A stretch of 64,000 nt of DNA from Oscillospiraceae bacterium (GCA_017991935.1 JAGOPP010000005.1:3517-67516); one strand, 5' to 3'. Shown: positions 25,339-33,629, counted from the first letter of the stretch. Notes: generated by a model not told the origin, from the sequence alone. Translations and numbers: made by a program.

Positions 25339-25692
25339 GTGCTCAAACGAGGAGCCGCTCTGCTTTCCGGCGCGGCGGCCGGGATGCTCAACGGATTTTT
25401 TGGCACGGGCGGCGGGCTTGTGGCGGTGCCGGCGCTCGAAAAAAGCGGCCTCTCGGTCAAGGAAGCGCACGCCACCGCCCTCGCGCTGACGGCGAGCCTC
25501 TCGGTGGCGAGCGTGCTGCTCTACCTCGGTGGCGGCAGATTTTCCCTCGGGGAGGCGGCCGGATTTTTGCCCGGCGGGATCCTCGGCGCGGCGGCGGGGG
25601 CGCTGCTTTTCCGGAGATTGCCCTCCCGCTTTCTGCGCAGGGCGCTCGGGGCCTTTATGATCTATTTCGCGATTCGGACGCTTTTGCGATGA
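25339..25692 (+). CDS. TSUP-family (DUF81) permease, half-size subunit 1
   Basis: A 117-residue membrane protein with about four hydrophobic segments. GFFGTGGGLVAVPAL is the TSUP/TauE signature. Full TSUP proteins are about 250 residues with two such halves; here each half is a separate gene, so the two probably assemble as a heterodimer. The family exports sulfite, sulfonates or related anions; substrate is not predictable. GTG start with AAAGGGGG upstream. Confidence 0.88.
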   Translation: MLKRGAALLSGAAAGMLNGFFGTGGGLVAVPALEKSGLSVKEAHATALALTASLSVASVLLYLGGGRFSLGEAAGFLPGGILGAAAGALLFRRLPSRFLRRALGAFMIYFAIRTLLR

Positions 25693-26051
25693 CGGAGTTT
25701 TTCGCCGCCTTTTTTTCCGGCGCGGCGGGCGCGATGGGGCTCGGCGGAGGCACCGTGCTGATCCTCTATCTCACCGCCTGCGCCGGGTACGGCCAGCCCG
25801 CCGCCCAAGGCATCAATCTGCTGTTTTTTCTGGCGTGCTCCGCCGTCTCGCTCGTCTTTCACGGCGCGGGCGGCTATGTCCGCTGGAAGACGGCCGGGCT
25901 CTGCGTGCTCGCGGGGCTGCCCGCCGTGTGGGCCGGATTTTGGATCTCGGGCCTGCTCGGCCCTGAGCGTTTGCAGGACGTCTTCGCGATTTTTTTGCTG
26001 GCCCTCGGCTTGCAGCAGATCTTCGGAAAAAACAAAAATACCGGAAAATAA
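25689..26051 (+). CDS. TSUP-family (DUF81) permease, half-size subunit 2
   Basis: A 120-residue membrane protein whose ATG overlaps the TGA of subunit 1 (ATGA), indicating coupled translation. It carries the second copy of the TSUP motif, GAMGLGGGTVLILYL. Together with subunit 1 it gives a normal TSUP length. It is followed by a bidirectional terminator shared with tcdA. Confidence 0.88.
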   Translation: MTEFFAAFFSGAAGAMGLGGGTVLILYLTACAGYGQPAAQGINLLFFLACSAVSLVFHGAGGYVRWKTAGLCVLAGLPAVWAGFWISGLLGPERLQDVFAIFLLALGLQQIFGKNKNTGK

Positions 26052-26146
26052 AAACTCCGCGCGGGGGATCACGCGCCCGGCGCGAGGGCGGGGACGGCCA
26101 AAACAGGCGGCGGCGCGCGCTCCAAGCCCATCGATCGGGCAAAAAG

Positions 26147-26200
26147 AGGCCCGGCTCCGGGGAATTCATCCCCGGGGCCGGGCCTTTATTTTTTTTCAGC
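26147..26200. terminator. Terminator between the TSUP pair and tcdA
   Basis: AGGCCCGGCTCCGGGG pairs with CCCCGGGGCCGGGCCT around AATTCAT, followed by TTATTTTTTTT. It serves the + strand TSUP genes and lies just beyond the stop of the convergent tcdA. Confidence 0.93.
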
Positions 26201-26202
26201 AA

Positions 26203-26910
26203 TTATTTTATGCCGATCAGGTCGCGCACGCACTTCCCGGCGAGCAGGTACCCCGCCGCGGGCGGCACGAACGAGACGCTGCCCGGCGGGTGGCGGCCGT
26301 TTTGGCCGTCGAGATGGGCCTTGACCGGCTCCTCCAAGCTATATAGAACGGGCAGGCGCTCGACGCCGGCCCGCCGCAGCTCCCGGCGCATGACCCGCGC
26401 GAGCGGGCAGCCCGAGCCGGCGGTCTCGCCGATATCGCCGAGGCGCAGCAGCTCCGGGTGGAGCCGGTTGCCGGTGCCGAGGCAGGTGACGAGCGGGATG
26501 CCGCGCGCGGCGCACTCCCTCGCGAGAAAGAGCTTCGCGGTCACGGTGTCGATGGCGTCCACGATATAATCCGGCTCCCAGCCGAACAGAAACTCGCTGT
26601 TCCCCGTCAAAAGGAATTCGTCGGCGAGCGTGAGGTCCGCCTCCGGCACAATCTCATGGAGGCGCCTCTCCGCGGCGTCGACCTTTCGAAGCCCGACCGT
26701 GGCGGCCGTGGCGAACAGCTGGCGGTTGCGGTTGGAGTCCTCCACCATGTCGCCGTCGATGAGCAGCAGATGCCCGACGCCGGCCCGGCACAGCGCCTCG
26801 GCGCAGGCTCCGCCGACGCCGCCGAGCCCCAGCAGCGCGACTTTCGCGTTTTGCAGCTTCGCCGCGTTCTCGCTCCCGAGCACGCGCTCCGTCCGCTCCA
26901 TCCAGCTCAA
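26203..26910 (-). CDS. tcdA: tRNA threonylcarbamoyladenosine dehydratase (TcdA/YgdL-like)
   Basis: A 235-residue E1-like ThiF-fold enzyme that cyclises t6A37 of tRNAs to ct6A using ATP. The nucleotide loop is GLGGVGGACAEAL near residue 30, followed by LIDGDMVEDSNRNRQ; the catalytic region has SGCPLARVMR. TTG at 26910 is preferred because GGGAGCGGGG lies just upstream; TTG at 26934 and ATG at 26901 are alternatives. About 250 bases to its left neighbour hold only short hairpins. Confidence 0.9.
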   Translation of the reverse strand: MSWMERTERVLGSENAAKLQNAKVALLGLGGVGGACAEALCRAGVGHLLLIDGDMVEDSNRNRQLFATAATVGLRKVDAAERRLHEIVPEADLTLADEFLLTGNSEFLFGWEPDYIVDAIDTVTAKLFLARECAARGIPLVTCLGTGNRLHPELLRLGDIGETAGSGCPLARVMRRELRRAGVERLPVLYSLEEPVKAHLDGQNGRHPPGSVSFVPPAAGYLLAGKCVRDLIGIK

Positions 26911-27159
26911 AACAAGCCCCGCTCCCTTTCCCAAGCCGCGAAAAGCAACAAAACGCCCCGCCTTACCGAATAGCCCCGGATTGAAACCCGTCTTCGACAG
27001 GATGGGTAAGGCGGCCCGGCCGCTTCGCGCTCCTTCATAAATGAAGGCTTGCGTCTCCGCAGACCGGAGACCGGCTCCCGTTTCAATTTTTGTTGGATTA
27101 GAATAAGGGGCGAGTTCTCGCGCAAGGCAGGGTGCGTTTCATCGTTTGGTTGTTGGGAT

Positions 27160-27531
27160 TTATTTCTCTTCGGACTCTTTTTCGTCGTCGTCGGCGAAGT
27201 CGTAATATTCCTCGAGGCGGTCCATGAAGATCTCGGAGATCTGGTTGAATTCGTCCTCGTCCTCGATCGGCTCAAGGAATTCCTCGCCGTTGTCGCTCAC
27301 GACCTTCAGGATCACCAGCTGGCCGTCCTCGTCGGAGACGTTTTCCGCGTCCTCGGTCGGGATCAGCGCGAAATATTCGTTCTCCTCCGTGTTGAGCGTG
27401 TCGACGACCTCGAACTCGTGCTCCACGCCGTCGTCGTCGACGAGGGTCAGGATATCCGGGCCATACTCGTCTTCTTTCTCTTCCGTCTCTTGCTCCGGGG
27501 TCGCGAGTTCTTTTTCGTTTTCTTCGCTCAT
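27160..27531 (-). CDS. DUF1292 acidic protein
   Basis: A 123-residue, strongly acidic soluble protein. The central part (about 26-95: DILTLVDDDGVEHEFEVVDTL ... YFALIPTE ... QLVILKVV) is a DUF1292 domain, as in YrzB-type proteins of Firmicutes. N- and C-termini are Glu/Asp/Lys-rich. Function of the family is unknown. The ATG follows AAAGGGAAAC. In other Firmicutes the gene usually adjoins ruvX/alaS; here those are absent. Confidence 0.85.
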   Translation of the reverse strand: MSEENEKELATPEQETEEKEDEYGPDILTLVDDDGVEHEFEVVDTLNTEENEYFALIPTEDAENVSDEDGQLVILKVVSDNGEEFLEPIEDEDEFNQISEIFMDRLEEYYDFADDDEKESEEK

Positions 27532-27720
27532 TCCATGTTTCCCTTTCGTTATTAAAAAGAGTTTTCTCGCTATCATATTATATGAAAAATCGGCGTAAGT
27601 CAATCCGTTGACCCGGCAGTTTTTTCTCCGGCGCGGTTTTTTGGCCAAAATTTTGTGGAGAAATGCGCCCCGCGAGGCCCGGCGGCCCCGGACGCCCGCC
27701 TGTGGCGCGGGCGCGATGAA

Positions 27721-27884
27721 ATTTCGGTCCGCGCGACCCGGGAGGGGGCGCGACAGCCGCAATCGACAACAACCTTGTGCAGGCGACATTTCAATCCACG
27801 CGTCCCGCGAGGGGGCGACGGCACGATCAGTTCGGGCAGCATCACCCGATCCCATTTCAATCCACGCACCCGCGAGGGCGCGAC
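27721..27884 (-). CRISPR. Relic type I-C CRISPR array, three repeats and two spacers
   Basis: Repeats at 27721-27754, 27788-27819 and 27854-27884 share ATTTCAATCCACGC and a GCGAGGG..GCGAC end, the well-known I-C repeat read on the opposite strand. The first copy is strongly degenerate. Spacers of 33 nt (27755-27787) and 34 nt (27820-27853) fit I-C. Repeat lengths (34, 32, 31) differ, showing decay. No cas gene is present. The last repeat ends nine bases before the stop of the cyclophilin-like gene. Confidence 0.82.
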
Positions 27885-27892
27885 CCATCGCT

Positions 27893-28675
27893 TTACTCGG
27901 AAGCGGATTCCTCGGGCGGGGCCGGCTCCACGATCCGCACGGAGAGCACGGTCACGGGCGCGGCGAGCGTGTAGCCCGCGACCCAGCCGGAGGTCTCGGC
28001 CGCCGCCGCCGTTTTGAGCAGCAGGTCTCCGGAGGCGAGCGTGCCGAAGACGGTGCAGACGCCGGTGAGCTCCGGCACGCCGCCACGCTCGGCGTAGAGC
28101 TTCGCCAGCGGCTCGCTGAATTCCTGCTCCGTGATGAAGTCGGAGGACTCGGCGGTGAGGGTGTCCGTCGTGATGAAAAACAGGGAGGTCTCGCCGCCCT
28201 CCGAGACGAAGCCCGCCGCGCCGCAGATCGGCGCGAGGCCGGTGTCCTCCGCCGGGAGGTCCCCCGCGACGACGGAGGTCTGGAGATACCGCCCCTCCAC
28301 GCTGCGGTCGATGGTCATGCCGTCGAAAACGCCCTCCTCAACGAGCGCCGCGAACGCCGCGGCCGCCTCGCTCTCCGGCTGGAGCTTCACCGTAAATTCG
28401 CCGGCGTCCGTCGTAAAGACGGCGGTGCGGTCGTCCTCCGCGAGCTCCGCCCCCTGCCAGATCAGCTCCTCGGGGAGCGTCGGCCCTTGGGAGAGATCCT
28501 CCTCGCCGGACTGCGCCTCCCCCGGATGAAACAGCTCCGCGACGGCGGAGCGCAGCCCCTCCGCGCCGGGCAGCACCCAGAAAGCCAAGCCCACGGCCAG
28601 CAGCAGTACGCCCCCCAGCACCACAAAAAGCGGCGCCTTCGATTTCCGGTTCCGACGGTTTCCGATCCCGTTCAT
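27893..28675 (-). CDS. Membrane-anchored cyclophilin-like protein
   Basis: A 260-residue protein with an N-terminal anchor (about 15-35) and an extracytoplasmic domain from about residue 75 resembling a cyclophilin-type peptidyl-prolyl isomerase (VFTTDAGEFTVKLQPESEAAAAFAALVEEGVFDGMTIDRSVEGRYLQTS in pieces). The catalytic FHR is replaced by IDR, and other active-site residues are not obvious, so activity is doubtful. It forms an operon with the NusG-II-like gene 11 bases upstream. Confidence 0.72.
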   Translation of the reverse strand: MNGIGNRRNRKSKAPLFVVLGGVLLLAVGLAFWVLPGAEGLRSAVAELFHPGEAQSGEEDLSQGPTLPEELIWQGAELAEDDRTAVFTTDAGEFTVKLQPESEAAAAFAALVEEGVFDGMTIDRSVEGRYLQTSVVAGDLPAEDTGLAPICGAAGFVSEGGETSLFFITTDTLTAESSDFITEQEFSEPLAKLYAERGGVPELTGVCTVFGTLASGDLLLKTAAAAETSGWVAGYTLAAPVTVLSVRIVEPAPPEESASE

Positions 28676-28686
28676 GGATGTCCTCC

Positions 28687-29037
28687 TTATCGTTCGACCA
28701 GCTTCACCGCCGCGCGGTACGGCATACAGACCGCCGTATCGCCGGCCTTTGAGAGCCAGCCGGTGTTTTCGCAGAGTTTATCGGGGCAGCTCGCCTCGTA
28801 AAAACGGATCCGATGATCCTCGATCTTGAGCCGCACGTCCGGCTCGCCCAGCTCGATCACGCCGTCCTCGGCGTCCGCGAGGTCGATCCGCAGAATCTCC
28901 CCGCCGCCGACGGTCACCACCGCGACCGGATACCGCCCCGCGGGCAAATACCTCCGCGCCAGCAGCACCGCGGCGGCCACCAAAATCACGGCGATCACCA
29001 CGAGCGCGTCCCGTTTGGTCAGCAGTTTTCGCTCCAT
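28687..29037 (-). CDS. NusG domain II-like membrane-anchored protein
   Basis: A 116-residue protein: one membrane segment (about 11-27), then a small beta domain with SCPDKLCENTGWL and VCMPYRAAVKL, the paired Cys pattern of the NusG_II family. Such proteins accompany electron-transport or thiamine-lipoprotein genes in Clostridia, but here the partner is a cyclophilin-like gene. The ATG at 29037 has GGAGG six bases upstream. Role unknown. Confidence 0.82.
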   Translation of the reverse strand: MERKLLTKRDALVVIAVILVAAAVLLARRYLPAGRYPVAVVTVGGGEILRIDLADAEDGVIELGEPDVRLKIEDHRIRFYEASCPDKLCENTGWLSKAGDTAVCMPYRAAVKLVER

Positions 29038-29139
29038 GAAACGCCTCCATCCCTCCATCTATGTAACCCATCTAAAAGGAATTTTTCTCCGTAAGCGGAA
29101 GGCCCGGCCGCCCGTGGGCGACCCTTAGGCTGTCCCGAG

Positions 29140-29526
29140 AAGACCAAAAAATTAACTTTGAGCGTCAATTGCGCGCAGCGTCAGGCTGCCGCAGCGTCAG
29201 GCTGCCCTCAGGTGACCGCCATCTCAGTTGGCCCTCAGGTTGCCCCGAGAAACCGGAGAGCGAACTTTGAGCGTCAATTGCGCGCAGCCTCAGGCTGCCG
29301 CAGCGTCAGGCTGCCCTCAGGTGACCGCCATCTCAGTTGGCCCTCAGGTTGCCCCGAGAAACCGGAGAGCGAACTTTGAGCGTCAATTGCGCGCAGCGTC
29401 AGGCTGCCCGGAACGCCCTCCTCGTAAAAAGCCGCCCCGAGAAACCGGAGAGCGAACTTTGAGCGTCAATTGCGCGCAGCGTCAGGCTGCCCTCAGGCGA
29501 CCGCAGCGTCAGGCTGCCCTCAGGCG
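29140..29526 (+). repeat. Dispersed hairpin-repeat cluster D, ending over the hemW stop codon
   Basis: Four copies of AACTTTGAGCGTCAATTGCG plus GCAGC-GTCAG-GCTGC or GCAGCC-TCA-GGCTGC cores. A 109-bp unit containing CCATCTCAGTTGGCCC is repeated (29219 and 29328). The final CTCAGG at 29519-29524 provides, on the minus strand, the TGA stop of hemW. Confidence 0.9.
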
Positions 29527-30752
29527 TCGTTATAAAGCAGCTCCGCCGTCACCGGGTTTGAGAGCAAAAATCCCTTCGTCGTGAGCCGCACGGTGCCGCC
29601 TTGAAGTTCGCAAAGGCCGTGCGCCGCGAGGCGCGCGGCCCGCCCGGCGATCTCCGCCGCGGGCGGGGCATCCGCAAAGCGCTCCGAAAGCTCCGCGAGC
29701 GAGAGTCCCCGCTCGAGCCGCAGCCGCAGCATCGCGAACTCCTCCCATCCGCCCACAGGGATATCGGCGGATGGAGCTCCGCCCACAGGGATATCGGCGG
29801 ATGGAGCTCCGCCCACAGGGATATCGGCGGATGGGGCGCTTGCCGCCTCAGGCGGCCCCTCCTCAAGCTCGGCCTCGGAGAAATCTTTCTCCATGAAATC
29901 CCGGTAGCTCCGGTCAAAATAGAAGCGGCGGCCCCCCAGCAGCGAGTGGGCCGACGGCCCGAGCCCGAGGTACTCCGCGCCGAGCCAGTAGCCGAGGTTG
30001 TGCCTCGACTCGAAGCCCGGCTTCGCGAAATTGGAAATTTCATACCTTTGATAGCCGAGCGCCCCGAGCAGCTCCACCGCGAGCTCGTAGAGCGCGGCGG
30101 CCGTGTCCGGGTCCGCGCAGGAGTCCCTCAGCGGGGAGGCGGCGAGCGGTGTGCCGTCCTCGATCTTGAGAAGATAGGCGGAGATGTGCTCGGGCGCGAG
30201 CCGCCCGCAGAAATCGAGCGTGCGGCAGAGGGATTCCTCCGTCTGGTAGGGGACGCCGAGCATGACGTCGAGCGAAAGATTTTGGAAACCCGCCTCCCGC
30301 GCCCGGCGGAAGGTCTCCTCCGCGTCCGCGGCCGTGTGAATTCGCCCGAGGGCCGAGAGCTCGTCCCGCTCCGCGGACTGCAAGCCGATCGAGAGCCGGT
30401 TAAAGCCCGCCCGTTTGAGCGCCGCGAAGTCGGTCCCGACGCCGGGATTCGTCTCCGTGGTGATCTCGGCGTCCGGCAGAAACGGCGCGGCGGCCCTTGC
30501 CGCCTCGAGGATTTCGATCAGCCGCCCCGCGCCGAGGACGGTCGGGGTGCCGCCGCCAAAATAGACGGAGGACACCGGTCGCCCGGCCAATCCGGGTCTT
30601 TCAAAATAATACTTCATCGCGGCGCAAATGCGGTCTGTATAATTTTGGAACTCGGCCTCCCCCGCGGGGAATGAATAAAAGTCGCAGTAACTGCATTTTC
30701 GCACGCAGAACGGGATGTGGAGATACAGCTCCACCGGCGGCTGGTCGGCCAT
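29520..30752 (-). CDS. hemW: HemW-family radical SAM protein with a triplicated decapeptide insert
   Basis: A 410-residue radical SAM protein. The cluster motif is C16xxxC20xxC23 followed by DF, which marks HemW rather than true coproporphyrinogen oxidase HemN; YFGGGTPTVL follows. HemW delivers heme in other bacteria. Residues about 304-334 are an insertion of three perfect SADIPVGGAP-type decapeptides, preceded by a translated hairpin-repeat core (PEAAS). The insert lies between the radical SAM core and the C-terminal helical domain, so it may be tolerated. The stop codon lies in repeat cluster D. Confidence 0.93.
   Translation of the reverse strand: MADQPPVELYLHIPFCVRKCSYCDFYSFPAGEAEFQNYTDRICAAMKYYFERPGLAGRPVSSVYFGGGTPTVLGAGRLIEILEAARAAAPFLPDAEITTETNPGVGTDFAALKRAGFNRLSIGLQSAERDELSALGRIHTAADAEETFRRAREAGFQNLSLDVMLGVPYQTEESLCRTLDFCGRLAPEHISAYLLKIEDGTPLAASPLRDSCADPDTAAALYELAVELLGALGYQRYEISNFAKPGFESRHNLGYWLGAEYLGLGPSAHSLLGGRRFYFDRSYRDFMEKDFSEAELEEGPPEAASAPSADIPVGGAPSADIPVGGAPSADIPVGGWEEFAMLRLRLERGLSLAELSERFADAPPAAEIAGRAARLAAHGLCELQGGTVRLTTKGFLLSNPVTAELLYNDA
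29751..29840 (-). repeat. Three 30-bp in-frame repeats in hemW
   Basis: GCCCACAGGGATATCGGCGG begins at 29751, 29781 and 29811. The copies are nearly identical. Just to the right is the palindrome GCCGCC-TCA-GGCGGC (29842-29856), the core of the dispersed repeat, here inside a coding region. Confidence 0.95.
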
Positions 30753-31213
30753 TTGATTCCTCCCGCGAAACTAAAGATTTTTTTGTCGAAACGGTGCTCG
30801 AACCGTCGTTTTCCACTTCCAGATGTTGGAATTTGTCGCTTTTTGGAGATGCTCATTCGCTTAAAATCAAGGATTTTCTGAGCACTTTTCAACTTTTTCA
30901 ACCGTCCGTCTGTGGAAAACCCAGATTTTTTCCCTCCGAGAGGCAGATTTCTGATGGTTTTCAACATTTTCAACCGATTCATCCACCAAACGGCTTGAAA
31001 TATGGATTTGAACATTTGTTCTCGGTGGAAAGCCGTTTTTTCATACTTTGGGGTATGTTTTTCGGGTGGTTCCCATAAAATGGGAAACCTGCGGATTCCC
31101 TTTTTTCCGCCCGGAAACTGCGCGAATATCCGTTTTTGCAGTATGCAGGTTATCCAGTTGCTTCCATTTACGGATGGTAGAACCGGCTCTTTTTTTATGG
31201 GAAGCCGGGCGGT
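30753..31213. other. AT-richer gene-free stretch with DnaA-box-like and Spo0A-box-like words
   Basis: No supported gene. TTTTCAAC(A/T)TTTTCAACCG occurs twice (30886 and 30958, 72 bp apart). TGTGGAAAA at 30911-30919 equals a common Firmicute DnaA-box variant, TTATCCAGT at 31150 is a weaker one, and TGTCGAA at 30784-30790 equals the Spo0A box core. Base composition is clearly lower in GC than the surroundings. Confidence 0.5.
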
Positions 31214-32179
31214 TTACGGGGCCCCGCAAAGGACGCGCTCCGCGAGCCGCTCGAGATCCTCCGGGGAACACAGCTCGCCGCATTCCCGGCGAAACATGGC
31301 CGCCCCGGAGAGGCCCTTTATGTACCACGCGGCGAACTTCCGGGTCTCGCGCATACCGATATATTCGCCCTTGTAGGCGCACAGCAGCCGCGCGTGCCGC
31401 AGCAGCATGGCCATCCGCTCCTCCGGCGCCGGCTCGGGCAGCAGGACGCCGTCCTTTAGGTAGGCCTCGATCCGGCGAAAGATCCACGGGTCGCCCAGCG
31501 CCGCCCGCCCGACCATCACGAGCGCGCAGCCCGTCTCGTCGTACATGCGCTTCGCGGCCTTGGGCGAATCCACGTCGCCGTTGCCGACGACCGGCACCGA
31601 GACGGCCTCCACGACCCGCCGGATGATTTCTAAATCCACCGGCGGGGCGTACATCTGCGCCCGCGTGCGGCCGTGCACCGTGAGCGCGGCCGCGCCGTTT
31701 GCCTCGCAGATCTTCGCGAATTCCACGGCGTTTTTATGTTCCCCGTCCCAGCCCGCGCGGAACTTGACCGTGACCGGCACGGGCACCGCGTCCGCGACCG
31801 CACGCACGATCTTCCCGGCGAGCGCCGGATCCCGCATCAGGGCGGAGCCGCCGCCGTTTCCGGCGACCTTGGGCGCGGGGCAGCCGAAGTTGATGTCGAC
31901 CGCGTCCGGCCGGAATTCCATCGCCATCCGCGCGGCCCGCGCCATCACCTCGGGGTCCGCCCCGAAGATCTGCACCGCGGCGGGGCGCTCCTTTTCGGAA
32001 ATTTCCAGAAGCTCCGCGGATTTTTGGCTGCCGTAGGTCAATCCTTTGGAGGAGGCCATCTCGCAGACCGTCCAGCACGCGCCCATCTCGCGGCAGAGCT
32101 CCCGCAATGCGCGGTCGGCCGCGCCCGCCATCGGGGCGAGCGCCGCGGTCTTTGGTAAATCGAGGCTGCCGAGCTTCAT
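31214..32179 (-). CDS. tRNA-dihydrouridine synthase (DusB-like)
   Basis: A 321-residue FMN enzyme that reduces uridines in the tRNA D-loop. A TIM barrel with APMAGAADRALREL at the start, catalytic Cys100 in NFGCPAPKVAGNGGGSALM, and GNGDVDSP and VMVGRAALGDPW for FMN phosphate binding. Length is normal. The start follows AAGGAGGGC. Upstream lies dispersed-repeat cluster E. Confidence 0.95.
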   Translation of the reverse strand: MKLGSLDLPKTAALAPMAGAADRALRELCREMGACWTVCEMASSKGLTYGSQKSAELLEISEKERPAAVQIFGADPEVMARAARMAMEFRPDAVDINFGCPAPKVAGNGGGSALMRDPALAGKIVRAVADAVPVPVTVKFRAGWDGEHKNAVEFAKICEANGAAALTVHGRTRAQMYAPPVDLEIIRRVVEAVSVPVVGNGDVDSPKAAKRMYDETGCALVMVGRAALGDPWIFRRIEAYLKDGVLLPEPAPEERMAMLLRHARLLCAYKGEYIGMRETRKFAAWYIKGLSGAAMFRRECGELCSPEDLERLAERVLCGAP

Positions 32180-32206
32180 CCGCGGCCCTCCTTAATTAAA
32201 ACAAAA

Positions 32207-32310
32207 ATTGTCGCCTGACGCTGCGGCAGCCTGACGCTGCGGCAGCCTGACGCTGCGGCAGCCTGACGCTGCGCGCGATTGACGCTCGAAGTGAACCTTC
32301 CGGTTTCTTG
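32207..32310 (-). repeat. Dispersed hairpin-repeat cluster E with a 16-bp tandem core
   Basis: On the minus strand the CTTCGAGCGTCAATCGCG arm is followed by GCAGCGTCAGGCTGCC repeated four times at 16-bp spacing, ending about 20 bases before the dus ribosome binding site. This shows expansion of the hairpin core alone. Confidence 0.9.
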
Positions 32311-32463
32311 CGGCGGCCTTTTGTCGGCGACAAGGGACGGGGCGCCCTCTCCCGGGTAGGCGGGAGGGGGACGGCCCTAACCCTTACTTTAAAGAAAGGC
32401 ATAACGCCCGTTTCTTTCTCTTTTAAAACGAAAACTCCGGGGCGGAGCGCGCCTCTGCCCCTC

Positions 32464-33519
32464 TTAGAACGAAAACTCCGGGGCCGAGCCGAGCAGGCCG
32501 AACGGGTCCGTGAAGACGCGGCCGACCGAGACGCCGAAGTGCAGGTGGTTGCCGGTGGAGAGGCCGGTGGTGCCGACCTCGCCGATCTGCTGCCCGCGCG
32601 CGACGGTCTCGCCGGTCTCGACATAGAGCGCCTTCATGTGGTAGTACCACGTCTTGACGCCGAGGCCGTGCTCAATGAGCACGGTGTTGCCGGTGAGCTT
32701 TAAGAGGCCCGCGTAGAGCACGGTCCCCGCGTTGGAGGCGTAGACCGGCGTCCCGGCGGGGCAGGCCATGTCGACGCCGCCGTGCCGCTCCGAGGCCCCG
32801 GTGCTGTAATCGCGCCAGAGGCCGAAGCTCGTCGTGATCTTATAAGTGGCTTTGCCGAGCGGATTCATAAACGTGCCGTCCCACAGGACCTCCGCGGAGG
32901 CCGTGTCCCGCAGCGGCTCGATCGCCGCGTAATATTCGTCGGAGGCGGCCTGATTGTTGAGCGTTTCGTCCGCGACGCCGCTCTCGATCTCAAGATACTG
33001 ATAGTCGAAATTCGTCTTTGTGACCGCGAAGGACGCCTTGCACACCGTCCCCCCGGCGTTGACCTTGAGCACGTAGTTCCCGGCCTCCGCCGCGCATTTG
33101 ACCGGCACGATCGAGTACCACGCGTCCCCGTAGAGGAAAAACCGCCGCTTGTAGCCGAAGGGATCGGTGTAGGCGGGCCCCTCCTCGCCGGAGTAGCCGA
33201 CGAGCTCCGCGACGAAGTAGCTCCCCTGCGCGGTCGTGGCGGAGGAGAGGGAGAGCGTCACTTCCGGCTCCTGCGGGATGATTTCCGCCTCGGAGGACGC
33301 CTCGGAGGATTCCGCCGCGGAGGACGATTCCTCCGAAGAGAGCTCCGGCAGGGAGAATTCCGGCGCGGAGGCCTCCGGCACGGAGGAGCTCTCCGGGGCC
33401 GGGGAGATGACAAGCTCGCCCTCCGAGGAGAGGACGTCCGGCTCCTTCCCGCCAAAGAGCGAGCACGAGCACAGCGTCATCACCAAAACCAGCAGCAGGA
33501 TGAATCCTCTTTTTTTCAT
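32464..33519 (-). CDS. M23-family peptidoglycan endopeptidase lipoprotein
   Basis: A 351-residue lipoprotein: signal peptide ending LCSC (Cys19 probable lipid site), a Ser/Glu/Pro-rich linker (about 28-85), a middle domain, and a C-terminal M23/LytM domain with the zinc ligands in RHGGVD, HMKALY and NHLHFG. It should cleave cell-wall cross-bridges outside the membrane. The ATG at 33519 follows AGAGAGG. The last codons (APEFSF-stop) are followed by a diverged repeat of the same bases about 39 bp on. Confidence 0.92.
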   Translation of the reverse strand: MKKRGFILLLVLVMTLCSCSLFGGKEPDVLSSEGELVISPAPESSSVPEASAPEFSLPELSSEESSSAAESSEASSEAEIIPQEPEVTLSLSSATTAQGSYFVAELVGYSGEEGPAYTDPFGYKRRFFLYGDAWYSIVPVKCAAEAGNYVLKVNAGGTVCKASFAVTKTNFDYQYLEIESGVADETLNNQAASDEYYAAIEPLRDTASAEVLWDGTFMNPLGKATYKITTSFGLWRDYSTGASERHGGVDMACPAGTPVYASNAGTVLYAGLLKLTGNTVLIEHGLGVKTWYYHMKALYVETGETVARGQQIGEVGTTGLSTGNHLHFGVSVGRVFTDPFGLLGSAPEFSF

Positions 33520-33585
33520 TCCGGACAACCTCTCTTTAATCCTCAACAATTCTCTGTCTTAATTATAGCAGAAGGCGTTTCTTTA

Positions 33586-33594
33586 TGCTATAAT
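33586..33594 (+). promoter_or_regulatory. Extended -10 promoter of polA
   Basis: TGC-TATAAT, an extended -10, ends 35 bases before the polA ATG. No good -35 is visible, which is common with extended -10 elements. Confidence 0.65.
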
Positions 33595-33629
33595 ATCCTC
33601 TGTAAAACTTCATGGAAAGGAAATGCGCG

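Noticed and set aside
27721-27884. An active CRISPR-Cas system
   Set aside because: No cas gene in 64 kb, only two spacers, and repeats of unequal length; called a relic instead.
27608-28801. Long + strand frame including ISIHASREGAT-like sequence
   Set aside because: This is the well-known spurious translation of I-C CRISPR repeats joined to the antisense of the cyclophilin-like gene.
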